Source of the DNA: Gnetum montanum
Lineage: Eukaryota > Streptophyta > Gnetopsida > Gnetales > Gnetaceae
DNA length: 64,000 nucleotides
Reading direction: 5' to 3'
Assembly (NCBI GenBank): GCA_015680685.1
Contig: MNCI01011809.1
Location: forward strand, 183,770 to 247,769
Below are positions 25,734 through 37,400 of the stretch, piece by piece (positions within the stretch are counted from its first letter, which is position 1; each line of letters begins with the position of its first letter). The position numbers were made by a program, and so were the translations under genes. The notes under the pieces are model-generated. The model was not told the DNA's origin. It saw only the letters and a program-made list of their open reading frames with translations, and ran no database searches.

Positions 25734-26930
25734 TGAAACACCACAAAGAAAATTCATGTTGCAACTCATGAGTAAGACCTTTGTAATTTGGTGTAAAATA
25801 ATGGTAGATATAGTTTCCTTAATTTTCTCAACACCCAGCATTATGACCTTCATCATTAAACTTGAGGCAATATCTTATTATAAAATGTAAAGTTTGCAGT
25901 TCCCAAGCTGCAATCTCACATACTTTAACTTATTGAGGTTAAAAAAGGCTTCATAAGTTGTGACTGCCTCACTTTCCAAGTAAAAAATGTTGTATCTTGC
26001 ATGTACCTAGGCTTGGAAAGGCTAAAATTCCTTGGGAAATATCAAATTTAGGTTTTTCATGGTTTTTATGTTGGCCATAGCAGTTTATATGCTAGGGCCA
26101 CTTGTAGCCAGTGTACAAATTGTTGGGCTTTAATTTTCATGATGAGGCCAACATATTTATATGGAACCCAACGTACTTTTGTGAAAGCCAGTGTACTTTT
26201 GATGAACCTAGCATATTAATTATGAAGCCAACGTATTTATGATGGCCTTCATTTATCAAACATACCAAATTGAATAAATACACTAGGGTTGGAAGACCTA
26301 CAACATTAAAACTTTGCAATAATCTGTAAGCAATCATGGCAAAAATTTGCAGTAATGAATCAAACTCCAATGACCTATAGAAACCAAAGATGATCATACT
26401 GAAAGGACTTTTTGCCATTTTGCATTAAGCTAAACATTAAGACTTTCAATGTAGTGCATACCATCATAAGTCTATAGTCATTTCATTAAGACTTTTGGCA
26501 TAAATTGCAATTGTATAAGAAAAGAGACTCTCAAAGTTGTGTAGATCAATTGAAATTCTAATAACCATCCTACCAAAAATAAAGAAGATCCAGTACCATA
26601 GAGGGAGCAAAGAGCTTTGAAAGCACAACTTGAAAGCTCCAAAGAATGTAGCTGACTATAGAACACACTCTATCAACTCCAACAAGAACCAAGCACCATC
26701 TGTTTAGCTTTTTTTTATCCATTCAAAGCACATAAACTTATACTCATTTGAAATTTTTCTTGCAACACTTTATTATTTTAATAAAATATTTCAATTCATT
26801 TTTGCATTTTAAGTTTATTTTTGTGTTTCCTCTAACATTAGATTTGTATTTTCATTAAATTTATTTACCTCATTTATGAATTTTAAGTCTCTGGGTGATT
26901 AGCAAGACCCTCCAGAATGCTTTAGATCCC
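25734..26930 (+). mobile_element. LTR 3, 3' LTR of Tat-B
   Basis: Begins TGAAACACCACAAAG after the purine tract. It shares ordered landmarks with LTR 2 (TATTATAAAATGTAAAG, CACATACTTTAAC, TAGGCTTGGAAAGG). A TATA-like GAATAAATAC lies near 26,271. U3 has short degenerate repeats around GCCAACATATTTAT and GCCAGTGTACTTTTG (26,085-26,245), words like those of the Tat-B array. The terminal hairpin is TCTGG (26890-26894) against CCAGA (26912-26916). Downstream, GGCCCGTGGGACTCAAGGTT resembles the start of gag after LTR 2, so a third internal region probably began here and was cut off near 26,960 by element D. Confidence 0.65.
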
Positions 26931-26959
26931 TTTCTCAAGGCCCGTGGGACTCAAGGTTA

Positions 26960-28860
26960 AACTATTTCACTAGGAATCTTCAATTTTTCAACACTAAATT
27001 TTTCTAGTGTTATAGAACCTTCAAAAATAACTAGTATATTGGGATTCTTTGTCATTAAAAATATTCAAAGGAATTCCATGAAACTTCAAAACATGCTAGA
27101 AAAATAAATTTGTAACATGAGAAGTGTCACTTATCTTTTTGCATGAAATGAAGTATGTCATCTTGGAGAACCTATCCACTACCAAGAAAATAGCATTATT
27201 TCTATTTTTGTTCTATAGAATCCCATTCATAAAGTCCATTGAAACACTTTTCCATGGACCCTTATGAATTGGCAAAGACATGTAATGTCCATCCACTCAT
27301 TTACCTCCTTTGCATTTCTAACATATCAAATACTCATTCATAAATTTTAAAATTTCAATTGTTATCACTAGTCAAAAATAATGTATAGTCATAAGTTTAA
27401 ATTTTTTATCCCTATTAATATAACCTACCACACCATGATAATGCTTTTCAAATGATATTTTCTTCCTAAAATCACAATTAGGAATGCATACCTTTCCATT
27501 TTAAAATAATAGTTCATCTTCAATATGATTATTCATTCATTGAGCTATTCTATTTAGTAGTGGTTCCTTGAGGTTTTTCTACACATGCCCAAAATCACAA
27601 TCATACAAATCAATGAAATCATCCATATCTTCCACATGAGGTATGCTAAAATTTATTACATGCATCTTAGACAATGCATCAACAACCACACTTGCTTTTT
27701 CATTTTTGTGCTTAAGAAAAAAATTTAATTCCTATAGCTATGTAACCTATTTCATGTGCATAGCACTGAACTTCTTTTAAAAATAATGTGCTTTATGATT
27801 CATCATTAAGATAAACTTCTTTGACAAGAAGTAATGCTTTCACTGCTTGATTTCTTAAAGAATAGTGTACAAATCATTTTTATATATGCTATATTTTATC
27901 CTTGATTCATTCAAATTTTCTAAAAAGAAAGTAACAAGTCTACCTTCTTGTGAAAATATCCAATCAATTTCTAGTTCACTTACATAAACCTCCACTTGAA
28001 AAAGCTTTTAAAAATTTAGAATTGCAAGCACCAATTCACTAGTTATTTTTGCTTTCAACAAGTCAAAGCTTCTTTGGGTTTTATCATTCCACTTGAGGAA
28101 TTTACTCTTCTATAGTAGAGCAAGCATAGACTAATAAATATCACTAAATTTTTTAATGAACCTTCGATAAAAACAAGCTAAACCAAGGAATGATCTTACC
28201 TTCTCAACATTCTTAAGACTTGGTCAATCTTTAATAATCCTTACCTTGGTATCTTCCATCAAATTTTTATTTTTAGAAATCATATGTCAAAATTATGTGA
28301 TTTCCCCTCTTGAAGAAATGACTTTTCTTCACATTGATTACTAAATGTACCTTCTTGAATTTAAGACACACTCTCCTTAAGTAATCTAGGTGCTTCTCCT
28401 TATTAGAGTTATATACCAAGATATCATCAAAGAAGACAATATAACACTTACCAATCAGATCTTTAAGTACATCATGCATCAACCTCATGAATGTAGCATA
28501 TACATTTGTGAGCCCAAATGAAATCACCAATGATTTAAACAATTCATTCAGTGTTTTGAAAGTTATCTTTCACTCATCTCTAGGCTTGATTCAAATTGAT
28601 GGTAACCATTCTTAAGAGTAATTTCTTAATAACCAATGGATCTTGTAGGTTCTTTGATGAGAATTAGTTACCAAACCAAATCTAGTAACTATCCTAGATG
28701 AAATAACATTTTCTTGAACTCCTCTATTAATCAAAAAATGAATTCATTCCCCACTAAGAAAACATCAAGCCCTAATCTAAAGTAACAACTTTCTAGTAGA
28801 ATGATCACCTTTATTCACATTCCTCATGAATTCCCAAGAGTTTAATTTAGAAACTTTCTT
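26960..28860 (-). pseudogene. Element D pol: RT, RNase H, integrase (minus)
   Basis: Minus-strand gypsy remains. RT (about 28,620-28,273) reads FKSLVISFGLTN, FMRLMHDVLKDLIGK, then VFFDDILVYN with the catalytic FDD kept, and INVKKSHFF. RNase H is broken but ends with VVDALSKMHVI near 27,670. Integrase reads PIHKGPWKSVSMDFMNGI and [19 protein letters not shown], then KFHGIPLNIFNDKE, and stops near 26,960 where Tat-B sequence begins. The catalytic Glu part is therefore lost. The D pol resembles element F (VDALSR, PW.SVSMDF words), so D is probably also a chromovirus-type element. Stops and frame breaks make it inactive. Confidence 0.8.
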
Positions 28861-28869
28861 AATCTTAGG

Positions 28870-30105
28870 AGCATTATAATTACCTATTTGAAGAGCTTAA
28901 CTAGATATCTCCTTTGTTTCCTTTGTTTGTACATCCTTTCCCATGGCTTCCTTGAGAAGTGGACATTCTCATTTCTTGTGTTACCATTCCCCACACCTAA
29001 AGCACTAAATCTCAAATGAGTTGCTATCTTAACCCTTGTCTCCCTTTCCCTATTCCTTCTTGGCTTTGTCCTTTCAATCATTCTTCTCTATCTTCTTATC
29101 ATGTCTACCACCTTTATCTTTAGATTTGGACTTGGATTCCTTATTTCATTTGGATCCCTTGTCCCTTCTCTTTGAAGCTTGTTTACACCTATTCCCAAAA
29201 CCATTGAGTTTCTTTTTTACCCTGAGTGCCAAATCATAAGCCTCATTAAGAGGTTATGGCTTATAGAATGATAACACTTGCTGATATGTCATTTTGAAAC
29301 CTCCTATAAAGATTGAAGCCTATTCATGCTCCTATTTTACATTAGATTGGTGGAATAGTTCATAAAATTTAAGGTTAAACTCCTTGACATCTTTGTCACC
29401 TTGTCTTAGAGATTTCAATTTCATAATGATCTCTTATCTCTGATGAGACTATTCAAATTTCTTGTTTAACCTATATTTCATCATATTTCAATCTACGATA
29501 GGATGATCATTTTTTCTTTCATAACATTCAAATTCCTTCTCCCACTAAGTAGAATTCATACCTTTTAATCTAGATTTAACAATTAGTACCCTTAATTGAT
29601 TTGATATATCTTCTCACCCAAAATGCTTATCAAATGCTTTTAGCTAACTTGCAAAATCATTAGTACCATATAAACTATTGAAAGTTTTCAATTCTACATA
29701 TGGAAGCCTAGTAACATTTTTACATACTCAAGCAAGCCTTGCTTCATTTGCATTATCAAGTTTTTCATGAAAAGACGTTTATGATGATGATATAATTCTT
29801 AGGACTATGATATAAGCAAGTGGATTCCCTCAAGTTAGAATCCTTAGCTAATGGGGTCCAATACTCCCATATTTGGGTTATTCTTCCTTCTCATCTAGTC
29901 CCTCTCCACCAAGCTAAGAAACTTCATTGTCCAAATGTAAATGTTCATTACCTTCATTGGGATGAATATGACTGAGACCTACATTCCTATCTACCTTGGT
30001 ATTAATCTTGTCCAATGGAACAACCATCAGTTAAAAGAAAGATTTCATGCTCTTCATGTTTTTGTTTAGGGCTTGAACCTATTTCTTCTTAGACACCATC
30101 TGAAT
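28870..30105 (-). pseudogene. Element D gag with zinc knuckle (minus)
   Basis: Gag reads from an ATG near 30,098 (MVSKKK, stop, VQALNKNMKSMKS) on the minus strand. The central gag core (about 29,600-29,230) gives HPIVD, MMKYRLNKKFE, LRQGDKDVKEFNLKFYELFH and NEAYDLALRVKKK, typical of plant gypsy capsid. A CCHC zinc knuckle, C-F-R-C-G-E-W-x-H-K-K-x-E-C, lies near 28,990-28,945, with two of its positions turned into stops. The frame is broken by many stops. It lies directly upstream of D pol in element order and downstream of the D LTR. Confidence 0.75.
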
Positions 30106-30167
30106 TTGACAAAAATCCACAAGCAAATTCCAAGTAATAATTAATCAAAATTTCTAATACTAATAAC

Positions 30168-31089
30168 GTTGAAGTAGGTTTACTCTACTTTTTTTAACTT
30201 TTAAATTTCACTAAATCTAGATATTATAAAAAATAATCAATATGTTAGAAAATAAGACAACTAGCTATCTTCATTCAATGTAAAGAAGATTATAATAGGA
30301 TTCCACAATTCACAAACATTTATTAATAACTCACAAATACTCAGACGACTTTGCAGAGCATATATAATGATTGTCCTCAATGCAAGGCATATTCATAAGA
30401 GAATCTCTCCTACAAACCTAGGACTAAGATCTTAATACACAATCAAGAACATAAGAACACATACACTAAAAACATACAAAATTATCCTTAAGTTGTAATC
30501 ATAATCTTTCACTCACTTAATGTGCTCTAATAAAACTCTCTTGGTAATTTGATCCACTCATGTTAATAAAAATCATGAAACAACATTAATATTTATGGGA
30601 AAATAAAAATAAAAAACTTAGAAATCTTTCCTCAAGCCCATATTGAAGATCCTTAGCTATTTTCATCTTTTCTTGGCTTTTCTTGGTTGTTTTCCAATTT
30701 GAAATTACAATTCTAGAAGTTTCTCCAATCTTAAGAGTATCTTTGGACTTGCAAAGACATTTTTTTGTGAAAATTCACATGAACTGGAGATGTCTTTGGT
30801 TCCTATTAGAGGTCTCTATAGGATGGAAGACATTTCTCTCTAGGAAAATATGTCTCACTAGAGATGTCTCTTGGATTTTAGAGATGTCTTAGTAGAGACA
30901 TCTTCCAATTGTTAAAGATGTCTCCACAAGTTTCCAGATGCCTCAACATTTGCTAGAAGTACCTTGTAAAGATCCTTCATATGATCAAGATATCTCTTGG
31001 CCCTCCCAAATGTCTTTCTAGCATCCAAAACCTCCAAAAACTACTCATAGTAATAAGAAAATGGAGTCAAAAGAGTTGCCCCTACACCA
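30168..31089 (-). mobile_element. 5' LTR of element D (minus)
   Basis: On the minus strand it starts TGGTGTAGGGGCAACTC and ends next to a decayed primer site and gag, so it is the 5' LTR. The 3' part (30,175-30,300) matches the LTRs at 31,459 and 34,007 (TAGCTAGTTGTCTTATTTTC type words). U3 (30,720-30,960) is rich in AGATGTCT and AGACATCT octamers in both orientations, several of the form GATGTCTC. Length is 922 bases. Confidence 0.7.
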
Positions 31090-31458
31090 AAAAACTCCAA
31101 TTTTTACCAAATATGGTCCATAATGTAGACCCTAACTTGAGAACCCTGGCTATAGTTTTTCCTTGTTATCTATCAAAAGAGCTATCTTGATGCCCAAGCT
31201 TTAAACTTTTGATAAACTATATATAGTCCCACTTATTCAAGTTCATTCTATGTGCTTCTCCACCATAGGTAGATCATCAAATTATTAATGAAATCAAGAA
31301 TAAATTTCATGGAGCTATTTTTCTTCATGTCCATTACACTTAGATTTTAATACAGGATTTGAAGGCCAAGCCTACAAGCTTCCAAGATTTGTAGCTCCAT
31401 ATTTAGCAACATTGAAACTAGATAGATAGATATGAGAAAGTCCTCCTAAGACATGATT
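31090..31458. other. Unassigned spacer
   Basis: Sequence between LTR D and the remnant LTR of element E. A TATA-like ACTATATATAGTCC (near 31,217) is seen, but no gene or element could be named. The last five bases, TGATT (31,454-31,458), match the five after LTR E and form a likely target duplication. Confidence 0.35.
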
Positions 31459-32105
31459 GGAAGTAGTTTCACTCTAATATTAAATCACCATAAAATACTA
31501 AATTTATAAATTATGAAAAGATAATTAATTTTTTAGAAAATAAGAAAACTAGCTTTTTTCAATTATTTAATTACAAATATTACAATAGGATTTCCAAAAC
31601 TCACAAAATATTCAAAACCTTCCAAAACACTCAAATAATGTTGTAGAGCATGAGGCTCTACAACCAAATAATGGTTGTTATAAATGAAAAACACAACTGA
31701 TTGAAAATCTCTCACACAACGTAGGATTGAGATTTAATTTAGAGAAGTAAACAAGAAAAAAGAATAAATAAGCCAATCTACATACATTGATCTTGGAGCT
31801 ACAACCACACCTACACTCACTTGATGTACTCTATCACACTCTTGTCAAGCTCTCCTCAACTTAGGAGCTCTCATCAAGACTTCTCTTCTCACTATTTGTC
31901 TATGTACAAGCATGAAACATCAACATATTTATTAAGAAAAATAAAACAAAAACCTAGAGAACCTTTTCATAAAATCAACTTGGAGTTTCCATCTTTTTCC
32001 CCCATCTCCCAACTATTTCCCAACTTGGAACGGTTAATTCTGAAAGTTTCCTAACTATACTGGTTATCTCTAGCCTTCTCGAATCATCAAAAACATAACT
32101 CATGA
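31459..32105 (-). mobile_element. 3' LTR remnant of element E, U3 deleted (minus)
   Basis: Matches LTR E (34,007-34,620) over R/U5 and part of U3, including CTAATATTAAATCACC and GAAAACTAGC words. The match stops near 32,100, just before the octamer array that LTR E carries, and integrase C-terminal sequence follows at once. A deletion thus removed the 3' end of the internal region and most of U3. The TGATT duplication at its outer edge (31,454-31,458) and after LTR E (34,880-34,884) ties the two into one insertion. Confidence 0.65.
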
Positions 32106-32109
32106 ATAT

Positions 32110-32350
32110 TAATTACTTCTTATTCAAGTGCACCTAAACTAAGTCACCAATACTAAAATTTAGCTTCTATTTTCCCTCACTCCTCTTGAGGACTCTTTCT
32201 TCAACCTTTCTCAATATTTTATTTTATGTATGCATGCAGATCCCTTATCACTTCCTCAAAATCAACACTCAATTGAGCTTCATTGTCAAAGCTTATCTTC
32301 TTCTTGGTGTTTAGAAGTCTTTTACTCATCCTTCCTCTGTCGTCAATATT
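32110..32350 (-). pseudogene. Element E integrase C-terminal remnant (minus)
   Basis: The minus strand reads DNEAQLSVDFEEVIRDLHAY, broken pieces, then FSIGDLV and VHLNKK. The GDLVWVHL..ER word is typical of the C-terminal domain of plant gypsy integrase, just before the chromodomain or the end of pol. No RT or integrase core is seen in element E, so most of pol is deleted. Confidence 0.6.
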
Positions 32351-32371
32351 ACAATGTAGATTTTTTTCATG

Positions 32372-33040
32372 CTATCCATCTATTTCACAACTAATACAAT
32401 CAATTTCATCACCATCAATGTCTGCATCCATATCAATAATGATCTTCTTATTATGAATACTACTATAGCCATCATTATCAAATATAAAATCAAACATATT
32501 ATCACTATTCGTCTTGTCCTTACTAACAATGACATTAAAAGTTACATTACTTCCATCATGTGCAACATAACTCATGACTTCATCATAATTACTACAATAA
32601 TCATGATTATCATCATCAAAATGGAACCAATTAGTACCAAGATTAAGGAGAAAACTAGAATCCAACACACTAGTGTCTACATAAGAGTCATTACTACCAT
32701 CTATAAGGTAAAGGTTAGACTCACTTATCTCTTTATGGATTTTCCTATCTAGTTTTGGTTCAACTTGATCTTCAACATGTGACTATGTCATCAAAGCTTA
32801 AAGCTTCAAGATTCCACATAGTAGTTTCTAACTCCAAAGGTTTCTCCTCTTCAAAGAAATCATTAATAGCTTCTTCATCCCACTTTGAAGGTACCAATTC
32901 AAAAGGTAAATTCTCCTCCATGGCTTGAACATTAGATTCATTATCAAGAAAATCATTCTTCCACATATCTTAGCTAGATGACTCACCTCTCTCTCATGAG
33001 ATAGCCTCAACTTGGCAAATAATCTTATTTTCCTTCCCAA
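32372..33040 (-). pseudogene. Acidic ORF of unknown function in element E (minus)
   Basis: Two neighbouring open stretches on the minus strand give a very acidic product. The first (about 32,963-32,772) has FEEEKPLELETTMWNLEALS, the second (32,668-32,372) has HFDDDNHDYCSNYDEV and DMDADIDGDEIDCISCEI. I do not recognise it. It lies where pol should be, between gag and the integrase end of element E. It could be a pol-region spacer of this family, or sequence brought in by an internal rearrangement. Asp is used far more often than in any neighbour. Confidence 0.4.
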
Positions 33041-33299
33041 AAGGTATAGAACAATTGCACAAACAATGAGTATTGTACCCTATAGTGATGCCTTTGATCC
33101 TTCTTGAAGAAGTCCCTTGATCTTTTCCACTCCTTTAACCTTGATCTTTTACCTCCCACAACTTATGATGTAGAAAGTTTTCTTAATCAGCAACATACAC
33201 CATCTTGAACTATGAAGATCTCTTAGTCCCTTTGATAAAGCTCTTGATTTCCTCTTATAAAATTTTTGAGTATTAAGCACTTCCTTGCTTAATAAGAGA

Positions 33300-33945
33300 T
33301 GCTTAAGAACTCCTTTTATTATTGACCTCTACTTCACCAGATCTTTCATCTTCCTCCTTGAACACCTTTAGAAATTTCTCCTTCAAGCCCTACACATCTA
33401 TAGGAAGTTCAATCTACACATAATCATGGTTATTACCAATTGTTGTCATAATAACAAAACCAAAAGTAGTTTCAACATGTTCCTTAATGTATTCTCTCTT
33501 CCTTAGAAGGATTAAGAATAATTTAGTGAGCTTTGCTACCCCATTTGTTTAGCTATTATAGGAATCAGCTCATGGATTCCATCAAATCTAGCTAAACTCC
33601 ATGCATTTCTTGCTCCATCAAACTAAGCACCATTGTCCTACACTCATGGAATCAAGGATTCTTATTGAAATCCTTGGCTAATGGTTTCCTATACTTCCAT
33701 AGCTAAATTTTCTTTCCTCTTCATCCACTCCATCTCTACCTAGTTGCAAATCTTCTTCATCTGAATGTGCATGCTCATCACCTATGCATGTCTAGATATG
33801 ACTAGGATTGATATTTCTATTTACCTTTGCACTAATTTCATCTAATTAGGCAACCATTATCTAGAAAATAGACTTCATGCTTTTCATATTTCTATTTAGT
33901 GCCTTAACCTATTTTTTCTTCAACAACATCTAAAATTGACAAAAT
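33300..33945 (-). pseudogene. Element E gag N-terminal remnant (minus)
   Basis: Starts at an ATG near 33,930: MLLKKK, stop, VKALNRNMKSMKS, which matches the beginning of element D gag (MVSKKK..VQALNKNMKSMKS). It continues with NRNINPSHIQTCIGDEHAHS and EEDLQLGRDGVDEEERKFSY. After about 33,600 the frame is lost. It lies directly downstream of the primer site of element E. Confidence 0.65.
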
Positions 33946-33989
33946 CCTCTACCAAATTCTAGGCAATAATCAACACAATGCTCAACAAC

Positions 33990-34001
33990 ACTCTGATACC
34001 A
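33990..34001 (-). promoter_or_regulatory. Primer binding site of element E
   Basis: On the minus strand TGGTATCAGAGT, the usual plant retrotransposon site complementary to the 3' end of initiator methionine tRNA. It sits between LTR E and gag and fixes the direction of the element as minus. Confidence 0.85.
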
Positions 34002-34006
34002 ATAAA

Positions 34007-34879
34007 GTTAGATCAGTTTCACTTCAATATTAAATCACCTTCAAATACTAAATTGAGATATTATAAAAAGATAATTAATTTGCTAGAAAATGAAAAAACT
34101 AGCTATCTCCAATTATTCAATTTAAAAGATAAGAAGAGAGCTTCCAAAACCTCTTAAAACACTCAAATGATGCTATAGAGCATGAGGATCTACGATTACA
34201 TAATGATTGTTCTTAATGAAAAACACAACTAATGAAAATATCTCCCACAAATTGGAACTAGGATTCAATTTAGAGAAGTAAACAAGAGACAAGAACACAT
34301 AAGCCAATCCACATAGGCAATCACTTGATGTGCTCTATCACGCTCTTGTCAAGCTCTCCTCAACTCAAGAGCTCTTACCAAGACTTCCCTTCTCACTCTC
34401 TATGCATGTACAAGCATAAAACACCAACATATTTATTAAGGAAAATAACATAAAAGTCTAGGGAAACCTTCCACAAGCTCAACTTGAGGTTCCCCTGTTG
34501 TTTTCACCTTTTTCCTCTATCTTCTAGCTATTTTCCAACTTGGAATAGTCAATTTTGAATGTTTCCTAGTTGTACGAGTTGTTTATGACCTCCTCGAATT
34601 ATCTTCTACAAAAATGTAACTTTTAGCTAAGATGTCTACTTTTTTTAGAAGACATCTCCTTCATGAGCAAGATGTCTTCTCTACCTCAAGATGTCTTTCT
34701 TGAGACATGTCCTCTATTGGAAAGATGTCTTTCTTAAGACATCTCCACTTTGGACAAGATGTCTTCTCTTAAACTAGGTTATCTCCTATTAGGATCGAGA
34801 CATCTCCATAGAGCTTAAAAGTTGTAAAAATACACAAGTGGGAAAGAACAAGGGAATCAAAAGATGTATCCCTACATCA
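34007..34879 (-). mobile_element. 5' LTR of element E (minus)
   Basis: Minus-strand start TGATGTAGGGATACATC, followed downstream by the primer site. U3 (34,620-34,810) contains many AGATGTCT and AGACATCT octamers, some arranged as facing pairs, for example around 34,690-34,745. Length 873 bases. The five bases after its outer edge, TGATT, match those at 31,454-31,458. Confidence 0.8.
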
Positions 34880-34884
34880 TGATT

Positions 34885-36969
34885 ACAAGCATAAAGAAGT
34901 TTTCTCATTGAAATCTATCTTTTGAAAATGTAATGATGCAGGACACATCAAAGGAATGACCAAGAGATATAATGAGCAATGTGATTTTTCTATAGCTCCT
35001 AAGAGGTATATTTAGCCACAAAGACTCAAAGGGTATGTCAGCGTAATGAAATAGATGTGGTATATCAAAGATCTTAATACAAGGAGGTGAATCAAATCAA
35101 AGATGAAGGACAAAAATAATTAAGAAGAAGCTTATTGATGAAGATCCTAGCCTTTTCATGTGATTAACCCATTGTGGAAGCTTGCAAGTTGATGAAGAGT
35201 AGAGATCTTCCTTTGGCTAGAAATTTTCTAGAAGAATATTTAGTTTTAATGAAAGAAAACTACTTCTCTTAAAAGCTCAAAGATCCTAAAGAAGTTATGC
35301 TTGATTAAAGATTTTCCACCTTGTAGTGCTGAATATGCAAGGATCAAATGATCTAGAAAATTAAAATCAAAAGAATAAAGGCTAGTAAAGAGAAGTAGCA
35401 ATAAGAGCTACTCAAACAATAGCAGTAATAGTAGAAGTTACTTTAAAAATAGAAGCTATTAGAGCTACAACAATAGTAGGAAGAAAGGAAAAGCTCATTG
35501 GGAGCTTTAACAACTCTAGATTTTCTTTAAGGTAAAAGAGAAGGAAGGAAGAATCATCCTAAGACAAAATTTCCAAACTAAGCCAAAAACTAAAACAACT
35601 GTCATCTTTCCTTATAAAAAGGATTACTCAAAAACTAGAGAATAGAAACTAGTAATGTCACATCAAGGCATATCAGAAATAATAGCTACTTTAATTAAAG
35701 ACATGGGATAAGTTGCTAATAGTAGAATAGATAGGCTCAAAGAATTTTTGGTGTAAAATGAGTAGGAAATAGCTATATTGAAGGAAGAGATAAAACACTC
35801 TAAAGATTTAAACAAGTAACTTAAAGCTATATTTTTTGTAGTCAAACTTTCAAAAACTCATTGCTAAATTTAATTACTAGAAAGAGTGGATAAAAGAGAC
35901 CTAGGAAAAAAATAGAGAAAGCTAAAAAGAATCAAGCTATATTTGCACAAATAGATCAAAGGGCTTAAGACTTGATAAGAATAGCTACCAAAATGAGGTA
36001 AAAACTACCATTGTTTAAGAAATATTTTCTAGATAACATAATGATAAAAGTTGCATGAATAATGATAGATATTAATCAAAGAACATTAGAGCTCAAAAGA
36101 ATTTATTTAATGTAGGAGCAACATTAAATGAGCTAAGTAACTCATTAATGGAATTGGAAGCTAATGAATAAGAAGAAAAAGATATTATCAAGAAGCTTGA
36201 TCATTTAGAGTCAAACACATTAAATCAAGTAATTATAGTCTTATTTAATTATGGAAGGGCTTCACATTAGCTATTGATAGAATGACAATAAATTCAAAGA
36301 ATAAAGAAATTATTTCAAGTAGTTCAACAACTATCAAATGGTTTATAGCTCTACAAAGAAACTATTAAATTAAGTGTGTCTTAAATATCTAACTTTTCAA
36401 TTCCAAACTATTGTAACTACTAAAAGCTACTATATAAAGCTTAGAGAAAACTTGTAAAAAAGTGTGATATTCCATTCCCAAATGTTAAAAAATTTGATCA
36501 TTTGTCATGTAGAATCATCATTTAACATTGAAATAATCTAAATAGTATGTTCAAGACGTAAAAGTAATGGCAAGAGAATGTAATGGAAAATGAAATAAAA
36601 AATAAACTTTATTAATAAGATTTATTTGAGTACACTATTTATGACCAAATTTATCTTCCTTTCACACTTAGGATTCTTAAAGTCAATGCAGCATTGTAAC
36701 CCTAGTTAGGCCTTAAGACTAAAAGTGTGACTAGTTCCTTCATATCCTACTTCACTTGGCTCTCAACACTTACTAATTTGGCTCCATAACTCCATGCTTC
36801 ACATGAATTCTAAGCCCAAACCCTAAATTTTATAAGTGAAACCCATCCTTAAGGAGTACTTTGAATAGTTACCCCTCATCGTAATAAGGCATCCCTTCTT
36901 TTAAAAATTATTTCCATTATTAATAATATTATTTCATCATTACTAAGGAATGAGATGTTACACTCTACC
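34885..36969. other. Unassigned AT-rich DNA with decayed ORF-like traces
   Basis: No gene is supported. On the + strand weakly coherent pieces appear: NDAGHIKGMTKRYNEQCDF (about 34,935-34,990), a Ser/Asn/Arg/Tyr-rich run around 35,390-35,490 made from AGCTACT-like repeats, and a helical piece EIAILKEEIKHSKDLNK (about 35,765-35,815). All are interrupted by stops. They may be remains of a retroelement or pararetrovirus-like sequence, but I cannot name one. 36,500-36,969 shows nothing. Confidence 0.3.
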
Positions 36970-37400
36970 TAATGAGGAGTTCCCATGGATTTCACAATCC
37001 AAGCTCTCTCAATGTCACAACAATAGCAAATTTGAACAAGAAAAGAAAATGAAACCTTTATTCTTGCTCAAATGGAGAAATTACAACTGAAAGGAGCACA
37101 AATTCCCAAGGACAGACAAGAGATTCAATCCAAATCTCACACACTTAATCAAAGTAATCATACACTCACAAGGATTATCATCAAGGCACCTTGCCAAGAT
37201 TCTATCTCTCTTTACTCTTCTCTCACTTACCTCTCTCTCCCTAGACTATCTCTTCAAACTATCTTTCTCTCTTTTGACTCTTGATCAAATTGAAGGTCTA
37301 AGAGGTCTATTTATACCTTTTTCCCCCTTGTCTCTTCATCCTCCCTTCAATTTATCATTCAATTAAATGTTTGTTAAAATCCATGGAAGATGTCTTTGAA
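36970..37400 (-). mobile_element. LTR I fragment, same family as LTR F (minus)
   Basis: The reverse complement of 36,970-37,320 matches 43,770-44,094 of LTR F, including GATTGAATCTCTTGTCTGTC and GAGCAAGAATAAAG. The outer end TAATGAGG corresponds to the CCTCATCA end of LTR F. A minus-strand TATAAATAG lies near 37,306-37,314. The U3 side cannot be followed with confidence beyond about 37,400; a single AGATGTCT occurs at 37,388. Confidence 0.65.

Noticed and set aside
32369-32752. 127-codon plus-strand stretch
   Set aside because: Shadow of the acidic minus-strand ORF; Ile/Thr-rich as expected from the complement of Asp codons.
34885-36500. Pararetrovirus remnant
   Set aside because: Only vague helical and Ser/Arg-rich traces; no movement, coat or polymerase motif could be read.
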